From NCBI RefSeq assembly GCF_003391395.1, contig NZ_CP024190.1, positions 3,472,001-3,536,000 on the forward strand: a DNA stretch of 64,000 nt, in the 5' to 3' direction. This DNA is from Mycobacterium marinum. Lineage in GTDB: Bacteria > Actinomycetota > Actinomycetes > Mycobacteriales > Mycobacteriaceae. Positions 1-8,483 of the stretch are shown here, piece by piece. The notes under the pieces were generated by a model. It saw only the letters and a program-made list of their open reading frames with translations, was not told the DNA's origin and did no database searches. The position numbers and the translations under genes are program-made. Every line of letters begins with the position of its first letter. Position 1 is the stretch's first letter.

Positions 1-134
1 GTCATCATGGCCCGTTGCTCGTAGGCCCGCTGCCGGCATGACTGCCGGCAGTACTGACGACGACGGCCCATACCCGCGTCGGTGACGTCACGGCCGCACC
101 AGCGGCATGGTTGAGGGCGAGGACGACGACTCAC
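1..134 (-). CDS. Small zinc-ribbon protein, Rv2049c-like (cut by window edge)
   Basis: A GTG-started frame (134-132) reads leftward off the window. The 44 visible codons include a CRWCGRD segment followed by a YCRQSCRQRAYEQR segment. This pairs a CxxC with a CxxxC, as expected for a small zinc ribbon, and is very rich in Arg. The position just upstream of and divergent from rbpA matches Rv2049c of M. tuberculosis. Function is unknown; nucleic acid binding is only a guess from composition. The C-terminus is outside the window. The start is inferred from the first in-frame GTG and could be different. Confidence 0.6.
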   Translation of the reverse strand, partial: MSRRPRPQPCRWCGRDVTDAGMGRRRQYCRQSCRQRAYEQRAMM

Positions 135-138
135 GCCT

Positions 139-154
139 GCCGACTTTAGTCGGC
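139..154. promoter_or_regulatory. Short perfect inverted repeat upstream of rbpA
   Basis: GCCGAC-TTTA-GTCGGC has a perfect 6-bp stem and a 4-nt loop. It sits directly before the GTG of the divergent zinc-ribbon gene and about 140 bp before rbpA. It could be an operator or a small mRNA hairpin. Nothing in the sequence identifies a regulator. The rest of 155-290 shows no gene, only the rbpA leader with a strong GGAGGAG ribosome site at 276-282. Confidence 0.3.
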
Positions 155-290
155 CTCGCTCGACGCACTCGGTATCATTAATGGTCGCGTCGTGCGCCCG
201 GGAACTATGTAGCCGGTCGCGACGTTTGGCAATCGGAAAGAATCACCAGTACGGAGCCCACCAGCTCGATGATCCGGAGGAGTAGCGGCG

Positions 291-626
291 ATGGCTGATC
301 GTGTCCTTAGAGGCAGTCGATTGGGGGCCGTAAGTTACGAAACCGACCGCAACCACGACCTCGCCCCGCGTCAGATTGCTCGGTACCGCACCGAGAACGG
401 CGAAGAGTTCCAGGTGCCGTTCGCCGACGATGCCGAGATTCCCGGCACCTGGCTGTGCAAGAACGGCATGGAAGGCACCCTGATCGAGGGTGATCTGCCG
501 GAGCCGAAGAAGGTCAAGCCGCCGCGCACGCACTGGGACATGCTGCTCGAGCGTCGCTCGGTCGAAGAGCTCGAAGAGCTGCTCAAGGAACGTCTTGACC
601 TGATCCGGTCGCGTCGCCGCGGCTGA
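291..626 (+). CDS. rbpA: RNA polymerase-binding protein RbpA
   Basis: This 111-aa protein matches mycobacterial RbpA over its whole length. RbpA binds RNA polymerase and group 1/2 sigma factors, stabilises open complexes and supports transcription from housekeeping promoters. Visible parts are the N-terminal tail (MADRVLRGSRLGAVSYE), the central beta-barrel core with a single Cys in GTWLCKNG, the basic linker (EPKKVKPPR) and the C-terminal sigma-interaction helix pair beginning about residue 80 (HWDMLLERRS). Compared with my memory of the M. tuberculosis protein, several conservative changes are present (for example R to K after the Cys, I to V and E to D in the last helix), so the organism is a relative and not that species. 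The start is fixed by GGAGGAG 9 nt upstream. Confidence 0.97.
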   Translation: MADRVLRGSRLGAVSYETDRNHDLAPRQIARYRTENGEEFQVPFADDAEIPGTWLCKNGMEGTLIEGDLPEPKKVKPPRTHWDMLLERRSVEELEELLKERLDLIRSRRRG

Positions 627-646
627 TGCCGCGGCCGGACCGCCGG

Positions 647-1453
647 CTAGCTGTGGTCGTGGGTGTGGGCGCGGTCGCCCCCACCCTCAGAACCCGCGAA
701 CCTGCCCTTGACGCCCCACCGGGTGACTTTGAACAGCGCCTCGCGGATGTTGGACCCGCTCATCTTCGATACACCGATCTCGCGTTCGGTGAAGGTAATG
801 GGAACCTCGACGACGACGAAGCCGCTGTTCACGCTGCGCCAGGTCATCTCGATCTGGAAGCAGTAGCCCTTGGAGTCGACGCTGGCGAGGTCGATCTTCT
901 CCAGCACCTCACGGCGGTAGGCGCGGTAGCCGGCGGTGATGTCATGCACCCCAATGCCGAGCGCGAGCCGCGAATAGGTGTTGGCCGTCTTGGACAAGGC
1001 CAGGCGCCGCCACGGCCAGTTTCGTACCGTGCCCCCGGGGACATAGCGCGAACCGATGGACAGGTCCGCACCGGCGTCGACGGCGTCCAGCAGGCGGTGT
1101 AGCTGTTCGGGCGCGTGGCTGCCGTCGGCGTCCATCTCGACCAGCACCGAGTACCCCCGGCTCAAGCCCCAGGCGAACCCTTCCAGGTAGGCAGCACCCA
1201 GGCCGTTCTTGGCCGTGCGATGCAGGACATGAATGCGATCGGGATCGGCGGCGACCAGCTCGTCGGCAAGCCGCCCGGTGCCGTCGGGGCTGTTGTCATC
1301 GACGATCAGCACGTGTACGTGCGGGCACGCGTCGACCACCCGCCGATGGATCAGGGGCAGGTTCTCCCGCTCGTTGTAGGTGGGAATGATCACCAGGGTG
1401 CGCTCGCTGGGACGAGGTCCCGGGCTCTGGGGCGCAGGTTGGCCGGTGGTCAT
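647..1453 (-). CDS. ppm1: Polyprenol monophosphomannose synthase (stand-alone GT2)
   Basis: A 268-aa family 2 glycosyltransferase that transfers mannose from GDP-Man to polyprenyl phosphate. The product is the donor for lipomannan, lipoarabinomannan and protein mannosylation. The GT2 signature is clear: VIIPTYNERENL near residue 21, VDDNSPDGT at 51-59, the metal-binding DAD at 108-110 within VEMDADGSH, and a C-terminal dolichol-P-mannose-synthase core without membrane segments. The ATG at 1453 is chosen because an AAGGAG lies just upstream (1458-1463) and homology starts there; the open frame reaches further but only as lnt antisense/out-of-frame sequence. lnt lies 25 bp upstream in the same direction, so the pair is probably co-transcribed. 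In M. tuberculosis the two are one fused protein. Confidence 0.95.
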   Translation of the reverse strand: MTTGQPAPQSPGPRPSERTLVIIPTYNERENLPLIHRRVVDACPHVHVLIVDDNSPDGTGRLADELVAADPDRIHVLHRTAKNGLGAAYLEGFAWGLSRGYSVLVEMDADGSHAPEQLHRLLDAVDAGADLSIGSRYVPGGTVRNWPWRRLALSKTANTYSRLALGIGVHDITAGYRAYRREVLEKIDLASVDSKGYCFQIEMTWRSVNSGFVVVEVPITFTEREIGVSKMSGSNIREALFKVTRWGVKGRFAGSEGGGDRAHTHDHS

Positions 1454-1457
1454 GTAG

Positions 1458-1463
1458 CTCCTT
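1458..1463 (-). promoter_or_regulatory. Ribosome binding site of ppm1
   Basis: On the minus strand AAGGAG is followed by four bases and then the ATG at 1453. It lies inside the 25-bp gap after the lnt TGA (1481-1479). This supports ppm1 as a separately initiated gene and not the in-frame tail of a fused Lnt-Ppm1 protein. Confidence 0.7.
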
Positions 1464-1478
1464 ATATGTCGCCCGAAA

Positions 1479-3575
1479 TCAGGTTGAGTGGTGGCCGCCC
1501 GCCTCAGGCGGGGTGCCGGTTGCTGTCTGCAGGTCGTCCTCGGATTCGTTCCGGGACGCCGCGCCCGAGTCGTCAGCTTCGTCCTGGGGCGCATCGGACT
1601 GATCAGCTTCGCCCGCGGGCCCGGACCGCCGACGCGTCGGACGCGGGAACCACCCATTGTGCCGCATCGCGACCAGAATCAGCACGCCAGCCGCCCCTAC
1701 CATCAGCCATTGCAGGATCGGAGCCCAGCGTGTTGCCGGGGTGAGTCTGGTCTTGAGACGGACCTGTATGTCCAGATAAGCGGGCTCGAAGAAATCGGTC
1801 CGAACCAGCTCGCGACCGTCTGGCGCTATCACCGCGCTGATTCCGGTGGTGCCGGCGACCACCACATATCGGTCGTGTTCGACGGCCCTCACCTTCGCAA
1901 AGGCCAACTGCTGCTCGCTCATCGTCTTGTTGAACGTGGCGTTGTTGCTGGGCACGGCCAGCAGTTGGGCCCCGTTTCGGACGGCCTTTCGCGGAGCCCT
2001 GTCAAAGATCACTTCCCAACAGGTCGACACGCCCACCGGTACGCCTGCGATGTTCACCACATCCGAACCCGGCCGGGGTACGAAGTGCCCGGCCCGGTCG
2101 GCATACCCGGAAAGATGCCGGAACAGCCACGGCATGGGCAGATATTCGCCGAATGGCTGCACGATTTCCTTGTCGTGGCGGTCGCCCGGTCCGGTGGTGG
2201 GATTCCAGACCAGCACGGTGTTGGTGTACTCCGCGTTCTCCGAGTTCTTCTGGCTGCTGCCCGGAGCGTCGAGCACCGTACCGACCAGGATCGGCGCTCC
2301 GATCGCCACGGCGGCCTTCGAGATCTGCTGCGCAGCGTCGGGGTTGATGAGTGGATCGATATCCGAAGAGTCCTCCGGCCAGATGACGAACTGCGGCTGC
2401 GGAGCTAGGCCGGCTCGGACGTCCTCGGCCAGCTCGAGTGTCTCGCGGACGTGGTTGTCCAGGACCGCGCGACGCTGCGCATTGAAGTCCAGACCCAGCC
2501 GGGGCACGTTGCCCTGGACCACCGCGACGGTGATGGTGGGTTCTCCGCCGGATCCCGCACCGGCGTGGCGCACCTGCGGCCACACAATGACCGCGGCGAA
2601 CAACACCAGACAGACGGTGATACCCGGCAGCAGGACCGCGGGGGGCTTGGCCGGCTCGGGGTCGGCCTGCGGAGCGGCCGGGCTGCCGGTGCGCCACCAC
2701 TTCTCGATCTCCAGGGCGATAGCGGCAAAGCTGGAGCCCACCAGCACTACCCCGGTGGACAGCAGCGGCACACCGCCGAGCTGCGCCAACGGCAGCAGCG
2801 GCCCGTCAACCTGGCCGAACGCCACCGATCCCCAGGGGAAACCGCCGAACGGAACGATCGACTTCAGCCATTCTTGTGCGCCCCACAGCACCGCGAACCA
2901 GATCGGCCAGCCCGGCAATCGGCGCACCACGACCGCCGACAGGCCGAACAAACCCGGGAACAGCGCCGAGGTGGTGGCCAGCACCAGCCAGGGCACCGGC
3001 CCCACCAACGTCCCGATCCACGGCAGCAGCGGCACGAAACAGGCCAACCCGAACACGAATCCATAGCCCAGCCCACCGACAGGGGTGGTGGCTGGGTGCA
3101 TCAGCACCCAGGTCAGCAGCGCCACCGAGACGATGGCAGCCCACCACCAGTTGGTGGGCGGGAAGCTGGCATACATCAGGAATCCGGCGACAAGCGACAC
3201 CACCAACCGCACCAGCCGCGGGCGAGTTGCGGCCCACAGGCCGGGCAGTCGAGCCGCCGCTCCGGCGCCAAATGCCACCAGCCCTTGGCGCGCGGCAGTT
3301 CCGAGCCGAACGGCAGCGCTCGGCCCGGCGCTCACCTGCGTGGTCTCGGCCTCGGTCTCCGAATCCTGCACCTCGTCCTGCGCCTCGTCCTGCTCGTCGG
3401 CGAGATCGTCGGCGATCGCGGCGTCATCGCCCGGGTCAGCGGTATCGGCGTCGGGCTCTCGTCCATCGCCTAGCTGACCTGTTTGGTCAACGCCGGGCTC
3501 AGGTTGCACAACCTCCGGATTGTCCTCTTGAGCATCCACAGGCAGCCTTTCGCGACCGAGCCAGTCCCTAGCCAT
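1479..3575 (-). CDS. lnt: Apolipoprotein N-acyltransferase
   Basis: A 698-aa membrane enzyme that N-acylates the lipid-modified Cys of apolipoproteins. The N-terminal ~110 residues are a hydrophilic, very acidic extension (many D/E/Q). Several transmembrane helices follow, then a nitrilase-like periplasmic domain and a last helix before a polar tail. The catalytic Glu-Lys-Cys triad is visible: E401 in WPEDSSD, K469 in HDKEIVQPFGEY and C519 in GVSTCWEV. The ATG at 3575 overlaps the stop of the upstream amidohydrolase by 8 bp, indicating coupling; a 39-residue longer frame exists but lacks plausible homologous sequence. In M. smegmatis this protein (Ppm2) is separate and interacts with Ppm1, whereas in M. 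tuberculosis it is the N-terminal half of one protein. Confidence 0.93.
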   Translation of the reverse strand: MARDWLGRERLPVDAQEDNPEVVQPEPGVDQTGQLGDGREPDADTADPGDDAAIADDLADEQDEAQDEVQDSETEAETTQVSAGPSAAVRLGTAARQGLVAFGAGAAARLPGLWAATRPRLVRLVVSLVAGFLMYASFPPTNWWWAAIVSVALLTWVLMHPATTPVGGLGYGFVFGLACFVPLLPWIGTLVGPVPWLVLATTSALFPGLFGLSAVVVRRLPGWPIWFAVLWGAQEWLKSIVPFGGFPWGSVAFGQVDGPLLPLAQLGGVPLLSTGVVLVGSSFAAIALEIEKWWRTGSPAAPQADPEPAKPPAVLLPGITVCLVLFAAVIVWPQVRHAGAGSGGEPTITVAVVQGNVPRLGLDFNAQRRAVLDNHVRETLELAEDVRAGLAPQPQFVIWPEDSSDIDPLINPDAAQQISKAAVAIGAPILVGTVLDAPGSSQKNSENAEYTNTVLVWNPTTGPGDRHDKEIVQPFGEYLPMPWLFRHLSGYADRAGHFVPRPGSDVVNIAGVPVGVSTCWEVIFDRAPRKAVRNGAQLLAVPSNNATFNKTMSEQQLAFAKVRAVEHDRYVVVAGTTGISAVIAPDGRELVRTDFFEPAYLDIQVRLKTRLTPATRWAPILQWLMVGAAGVLILVAMRHNGWFPRPTRRRSGPAGEADQSDAPQDEADDSGAASRNESEDDLQTATGTPPEAGGHHST

Positions 3576-5172
3576 AAATGACCGCACCTCGATGCACGGT
3601 TTGACGACACCGCGGCAGCGGATCCGCCGGATCCAGCCGCGGCAGCGCGGGCACGCGCGACCGCGGGTCGGTAGACCAACGCTGGACGGCATCGCGGGGT
3701 GCGCTCACGGTCAGAGCGCCGGCGTCCCACACGGCGTACGAAGCGGGCGCCCCGGGAACCAGGGTTCCGGTCTTTCCGTCCCGCACGCCCGCGGCCCGCC
3801 AGCCGCCGCGCGTTGCTGCCGCGAACGCCGCCCGCGCTGACACCGCGCTGCCCGCGGTGTGGTGGTTGACCGCCGCACGCACGCTCGCCCAGGGGTCAAA
3901 CCCGGTGACGGGTGCGTCGGAACCAAACGCGAGGGGCACGCCTTGGGATGCTAACAGCGCAAGCGGATTGAGCAGGCGAGCTCGCTTCGGACCAAGGCGC
4001 CGGGCGTACATGCCCCCAGCGCCTCCCCACAGCGCGTCAAAGTTTGGCTGCACGCTGGCGATGATGCCCCACGCGCCCAGCTTCGCCGCCTGTTCAGCGG
4101 TGACCATCTCGGCGTGTTCCAAGCGGTGGCCGCAACGAGCCACGGAGACCACCCCGAGGTCGGCCACGACCCGCTCGAACGCGTCGACCACTGTCGCGAC
4201 GGCGGCATCACCGATGACGTGAAATCCTGCGGTCACTTCCGCCTCGGTGCAGGCTCGCGCGTGTGCTTCCACCGCTGGCCCGTCGAGGTGGCAGGTTCCG
4301 ACGCAGCCGGGCTGATCGGCATAGGGCTCATGCAGCCAGGCGGTGCGCGACCCGAGCGCCCCGTCCACGAAGAGATCACCGGCCAGGCCGCGCGCGCCCG
4401 TTTCGGCCATCAGCGTGCGCGCCTGGGCGGCAGTGGTGACCGCCTCACCCCAGTAGCCGATCACCTCGACACCGTGCGGCAGGGCGGAGAGCTGCAGCCA
4501 GTCGTCGAGGCCACCGATTTCGGGGCCGCCGCACTCATGCACCGCGACGATGCCGGCGGCCGCCAGCGACCCCAGCGCCGCGGTCCGCGCCTCGGCGAGC
4601 TGTGGTTGGGTCAGCAGATCGCGGGCGCGGGCGCGGACCAGGTGGTGGGCTTCGCCGGTCAGGGGCCCCTGCTCGGTGAACCCGGCGGCCTCCGACAGCT
4701 GCGGGACCAGCCGGCGCAGGCCCGAGGAGGCCAGCGCGGAATGGACGTCGACTCGAGCCAGGTATGCGGGCCGCTCACCGAGCACCGCGTCGAGTTGAGC
4801 GGTGCTGGGCGCGATGTGCTGCGGCCATGCCGACTCATCCCAGCCATGGCCCCACAGCGGCTGGCCCGGGTGCGCCGCGGCGTGGTCGGCAGCCAACTGC
4901 AGGCACTCCGCCAGTGAGCTCGCGGGCCGCAGGTCCAGCCCACTGATCGTCAGACCGGTCGCGGTCAGGTGGATGTGGCTGTCCACGAACCCCGGCGCAA
5001 CCAATCCGCCGTCGAGATCCTCTACCTGCGCATCGGGGAACTGGTTGCGGCCGACGTCGTCGCTGCCCAGCCAGGCAACGGTATCGCCGCGCACCGCCAT
5101 GGCGGTGGCGTCAGGATGCGTCGGGCTGTAAACCCGGCCGTTGACCAGCAGCTTGGTGGAAATCCGCGTCAC
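3568..5172 (-). CDS. YtcJ-like metal-dependent amidohydrolase (Rv2052c homologue)
   Basis: A 534-aa amidohydrolase-superfamily protein of the YtcJ type; the substrate is unknown. Metal-site motifs appear in order: DSHIHLTATG (HxH at the start of the barrel, about residues 64-69), HVIGDAAV around residue 300, HRLEHAEMV around 335 and FGSDAPV near 430. Length and position equal Rv2052c of M. tuberculosis (535 aa). It is the first gene of a minus-strand run ending in lnt and ppm1, and its TAG overlaps the lnt ATG. The shared operon suggests co-expression with the lipoprotein/mannolipid genes, but no functional link can be read from the sequence. Confidence 0.88.
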   Translation of the reverse strand: MTRISTKLLVNGRVYSPTHPDATAMAVRGDTVAWLGSDDVGRNQFPDAQVEDLDGGLVAPGFVDSHIHLTATGLTISGLDLRPASSLAECLQLAADHAAAHPGQPLWGHGWDESAWPQHIAPSTAQLDAVLGERPAYLARVDVHSALASSGLRRLVPQLSEAAGFTEQGPLTGEAHHLVRARARDLLTQPQLAEARTAALGSLAAAGIVAVHECGGPEIGGLDDWLQLSALPHGVEVIGYWGEAVTTAAQARTLMAETGARGLAGDLFVDGALGSRTAWLHEPYADQPGCVGTCHLDGPAVEAHARACTEAEVTAGFHVIGDAAVATVVDAFERVVADLGVVSVARCGHRLEHAEMVTAEQAAKLGAWGIIASVQPNFDALWGGAGGMYARRLGPKRARLLNPLALLASQGVPLAFGSDAPVTGFDPWASVRAAVNHHTAGSAVSARAAFAAATRGGWRAAGVRDGKTGTLVPGAPASYAVWDAGALTVSAPRDAVQRWSTDPRSRVPALPRLDPADPLPRCRQTVHRGAVIYG

Positions 5173-5202
5173 ACCGCAAAACTACGTGGGCGGGCCGGCC
5201 AG

Positions 5203-5835
5203 CTACCTGGCACCCGGCGCCGAGCGGTGGCGCGTCGAGGTACGCACGTTTCCGAAACTGTCGAAGCGAGTGAAGCCGTTGAATCGATCGAAACCATCGA
5301 AATCATCGAATTCGTCCAATTCGTCGACCTCGACCACCGCCCGCGGCAAGGTCGGCGGCTCACCATCGATGACGTCGATAACCTCGCCGTCGATGAAGTC
5401 GCGCTGCTCACGGGCGTTGCGGCGGTTGAACGCATCAGCCATGCTCGCCGCCGCGGCGCCGGTCAGCGGCACCCGTCGCAGCAAACCTCGCACCGCGATA
5501 GCGGTCAGGCCGGGACGGGCTGCGGCCCGGATCGGCGGGGCCAGCAGCAACAACCCGAACACGGTGGTGACCAGGCCGGGAACCAGCACCAGCCCGGTGG
5601 CCACGGCAACCAGCGCGCCGTCGCTGAGCACGCTTCGCGGTTCCTGCAGGCCGGAGCGCAACTGCCCGAGCTGACGGCTCAGCTGCCAGCCGCCCATTGG
5701 GGCCCAGAGCACCAACCCCAGGACGAAGCTGGCCAACAGCACCAGAACTGCCCAGGCGAACCCGATCGCTGCCGTAAGCCCAATCAGTGCCATGAGCTCG
5801 ACAACGGCGTAGATGAGAATTAGCCGACCTACCAT
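5203..5835 (-). CDS. fxsA: FxsA-family membrane protein with acidic Phe/Asp tail
   Basis: A 210-aa inner-membrane protein of the FxsA family, whose E. coli member affects phage T7 exclusion. The first ~25 residues form a hydrophobic helix, then come two more hydrophobic segments (around residues 28-45 and 75-100) with the typical LVPGLVTTVFGLLLL stretch. The last ~70 residues are unusual: after an acidic region (FIDGEVIDVIDGEPP) there is a run of FDDFDGFDRFNGF-type units before a basic end. The M. tuberculosis homologue Rv2053c is shorter (175 aa as remembered), so the tail appears expanded here. It is divergent from the hydrolase at 5908, with a 72-bp shared promoter region. Function in mycobacteria is unknown. 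Confidence 0.85.
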   Translation of the reverse strand: MVGRLILIYAVVELMALIGLTAAIGFAWAVLVLLASFVLGLVLWAPMGGWQLSRQLGQLRSGLQEPRSVLSDGALVAVATGLVLVPGLVTTVFGLLLLAPPIRAAARPGLTAIAVRGLLRRVPLTGAAAASMADAFNRRNAREQRDFIDGEVIDVIDGEPPTLPRAVVEVDELDEFDDFDGFDRFNGFTRFDSFGNVRTSTRHRSAPGAR

Positions 5836-5907
5836 GTGACGCCAACGTATGGGAACTGCGCCCGAGTTCCGCGTACGGTCGCAACACGGCTGCAGTTAGA
5901 TGACGCT

Positions 5908-6618
5908 ATGACGACGATTGATATCGACACCCCCGCCGGACCAATCGACGCACTGCTGGGCGTTCCCACGGGAGAGGGTCCGTGGCCGGGGGTAGTCGTG
6001 GTCCACGACGCGATCGGTTATGCCCCCGACAACGAGGCGATTTCCGAGCGCATCGCCGCGGCAGGCTACCTGGCGCTGACTCCCAACATGTATGCGCGCG
6101 GCGGCCGCGCTCGTTGCATTACCCGCGTCTTCCGCGAGCTCTTGACCAAGCGGGGCCGCGCGCTCGATGACATCTTGGCCGCCCGCGACCACCTATTGGC
6201 CATGGCCGAATGCTCCGGCCAGGTCGGCATCGCGGGCTTCTGTATGGGCGGTCAATTCGCCTTGATCCTGTCACCCAAAGGCTTTGGCGCATCGGCACCG
6301 TTTTATGGCACCCCGCTGCCGCGCCACCTCAGCGAGACGCTCGACGGGGCGTGTCCGATCGTGGCGAGCTTTGGCAACCGCGACCCGCTGGGCCTGGGCG
6401 CACCCAGCCGGTTACGCGAAGTGACCCAGGCCAAACAGATCCCCGCCGACATCAAGGGCTATCCGGGTGCCGGGCACAGCTTCGCCAACAAGCTTCCCCG
6501 ACAACCGCTGCTGCGCATCACCGGCTTCGGCTACAACGAAGCCGCGACCGAAGACGCGTGGGGCCGGGTCTTCGCGTTCTTCGGCGAGCACCTGGCCGCC
6601 GGGACTTCGCGGGGCTGA
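5908..6618 (+). CDS. Dienelactone hydrolase family protein (Rv2054 homologue)
   Basis: A 236-aa alpha/beta hydrolase of the dienelactone hydrolase family. The nucleophile elbow GFCMGGQ (about residue 110) carries Cys in place of Ser, as in true dienelactone hydrolases. An Asp in FGNRDPLG and a His in GAGHSF complete the triad. The ATG at 5908 is chosen because family homology starts with MTTIDIDTPAGP; the frame is open to 5836 but those residues look non-coding. The substrate is unknown. The protein has no signal peptide and is predicted cytosolic. The 217 bp downstream (6619-6835) contain no gene that I can see. Confidence 0.9.
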   Translation: MTTIDIDTPAGPIDALLGVPTGEGPWPGVVVVHDAIGYAPDNEAISERIAAAGYLALTPNMYARGGRARCITRVFRELLTKRGRALDDILAARDHLLAMAECSGQVGIAGFCMGGQFALILSPKGFGASAPFYGTPLPRHLSETLDGACPIVASFGNRDPLGLGAPSRLREVTQAKQIPADIKGYPGAGHSFANKLPRQPLLRITGFGYNEAATEDAWGRVFAFFGEHLAAGTSRG

Positions 6619-6835
6619 GCACCGCCAGAGCGGTTGGCGTTCGGCCCGCGGGCGTCGGTGCGAAATCGCCAGCGCGAGGTTGCATTACGGCAAACGCCGC
6701 GGCGTGTCGCTGCCCGAAAACCCGGCAAATTGTCACACTGCCGGTATGTTTCGTCCCTCAACAGACGATCACCGCCAGCAAAGTGGCTGGTGCAGAGTGA
6801 GATCCGCACCCCGACCGCGATAGGCGACCCGACTG

Positions 6836-8461
6836 ATGACGGTGGAGCTGCCCCCCAAACCGATGCTGACCGAAATTCCCGGCCGCAGCGCCGTGGGCGA
6901 GTCCGATGACCGGGCCACAACCGACCCCAAGGGCAGGGCGGTTCCCTGGCGACCAAAGCTATTGCCGGTCGAGGACCGTCGCTCGATCATGGACACGCTG
7001 ATGGTGACGCTGTCGGGCGGGGCGCTGTGGCGCTTCGCGGCCCTGATGGTCCTGTCCAGCATGGTCGCCTCGATCGGCCTGCTACAGAATTCCGCGGCCG
7101 TCGTCATCGGTGCGATGATGATCGCCCCCTTGATGGCCCCGATCATGGGGATAGCCGCCTGCCTGATCATGGGATGGGGACACCGGCTGCTGCGTGGACT
7201 GGCGCTGGTAGCGGTATCGGCCATGGTTGCCGTCGGGGTCGGATGGATCACCGCCACGTTGCTGCCCGCGACCGGCACCGGTCTGCCCAGCGAGGTTGTC
7301 GCCCGCTCCAGCCCGGACATCCGCGACCTTCTGGTCGCGATGGGTGCCGGCGCGGTCGGAGCGCTGGCCACGGTGCACAAGAAGATCTCTGCGGCCCTGC
7401 CGGGCGTCGCGGTCGCCGTCGCGGTCGTTCCCCCGCTGGGCGCGGCCGGTGTCCTGCTCGGGCGCGGACAGCCACAGTTGGCCCGCGGTGCCGTCATCCT
7501 GTTTTCGACGAACCTCGTCGGCATCGTGGTGATGGCGGCGGTGGTCTTCCTGCTGAGCGGACTGGTCCCGCTCCGCAAGTTCCGCACCCACCGCCGCCAG
7601 ATCGTTGCGTCGCTGGGTTTGGCGGCGGTCAGCGCCGTGGCGGTTGCCACGATCCTCACCCCGCGGTTCATCGCGCTTACCGGCCACGCCCGTGATCTCG
7701 AGATCGCCACCCAAACGCTGACCGACATGCTCAGTCCGGGCAGCGTGCTCAGCCACATCACCGCCACGGGCAGCACGGTCCGAGCCGACATCACCAGCCC
7801 CACCTCGCCCCCACCGGTGCAGACCGTGGCCGCCAGTCTCAGCCGGGCCCTGGGGCACCCAGTCACCGTGGAGTTGAGCTGGATTCCGGTGCGCGATCCC
7901 GAGCACAGTCGCCCGGACACACCCCAGCCACCGCTGAACGAACTGGGCCCGGTGATCCGAAGCTGGCTGGGTGCTCAGTCGTTGACCCTGCAAGGGCTCA
8001 GCTACGAGTCGGGGACGCTGGTGGTTTCCACCGCCGGGCCATTTCCACCGAAACGGGCCGAGGAGCTGACGTCGCTGATCGACTCGCGGTTCAACTACCG
8101 CATCCCGATCAGCCTGGCCTGGACTCGCACCTCAGGCCCAGCCAAGTCCGATGGCACTCAGGCCGCGCTGGATACCGCGCGCACAACCGCGACCGCCTGG
8201 GCCGCCAAGAGACCGGACGTCGCGGTGTTGAGCACCAATGGCACCGCCAGCGCCATCACCATCACCCTGATCGGCCAAACCCAACCGGAAGTCGACTCGT
8301 TGGAAGCCGACCTGCAGACCGCCCTGCCGCAGTCCACCATCACCATCCAATGGATTTCCGGCGGCGTGCTGGTCGTCGCCACGCCCACCCCCGAACCCAC
8401 GCCGGCTCCGGCACCAGAGCCCGATCCGACGCCCGCAAAGGTGTCCGCCTCGACGCGCTGA
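6836..8461 (+). CDS. DUF389 membrane protein
   Basis: A 541-aa multi-pass membrane protein of the DUF389 (TIGR00341-like) family. The N-terminal ~45 residues are polar. About six hydrophobic segments follow (residues ~60-300) with the family motif region IGAMMIAPLMAPIMG. A long soluble C-terminal half ends in a Pro/Ala/Glu tail (EPTPAPAPEPDPTP). The ATG at 6836 begins a good coding frame. It is convergent with the ThrE-type gene, 22 bp away. DUF389 has no established function. In M. tuberculosis this interval carries other genes, so this is an accessory insertion relative to that genome. Confidence 0.85.
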   Translation: MTVELPPKPMLTEIPGRSAVGESDDRATTDPKGRAVPWRPKLLPVEDRRSIMDTLMVTLSGGALWRFAALMVLSSMVASIGLLQNSAAVVIGAMMIAPLMAPIMGIAACLIMGWGHRLLRGLALVAVSAMVAVGVGWITATLLPATGTGLPSEVVARSSPDIRDLLVAMGAGAVGALATVHKKISAALPGVAVAVAVVPPLGAAGVLLGRGQPQLARGAVILFSTNLVGIVVMAAVVFLLSGLVPLRKFRTHRRQIVASLGLAAVSAVAVATILTPRFIALTGHARDLEIATQTLTDMLSPGSVLSHITATGSTVRADITSPTSPPPVQTVAASLSRALGHPVTVELSWIPVRDPEHSRPDTPQPPLNELGPVIRSWLGAQSLTLQGLSYESGTLVVSTAGPFPPKRAEELTSLIDSRFNYRIPISLAWTRTSGPAKSDGTQAALDTARTTATAWAAKRPDVAVLSTNGTASAITITLIGQTQPEVDSLEADLQTALPQSTITIQWISGGVLVVATPTPEPTPAPAPEPDPTPAKVSASTR

Positions 8462-8483
8462 CCGAGACGGCCGGCGAGGACGG

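Noticed and set aside
626..3066. Long plus-strand open frames over ppm1 and lnt (626-1102, 1115-1744, 1846-3066)
   Set aside because: They are antisense to clearly homologous genes, have Arg/Pro/Gly-skewed composition and match no family. In this high-GC genome opposite-strand frames are routinely open.
3576..3692. Longer N-terminus of Lnt
   Set aside because: The extra 39 residues are Arg/Cys-rich and overlap the amidohydrolase gene in another frame. The ATG at 3575 gives the usual 8-bp coupled overlap.
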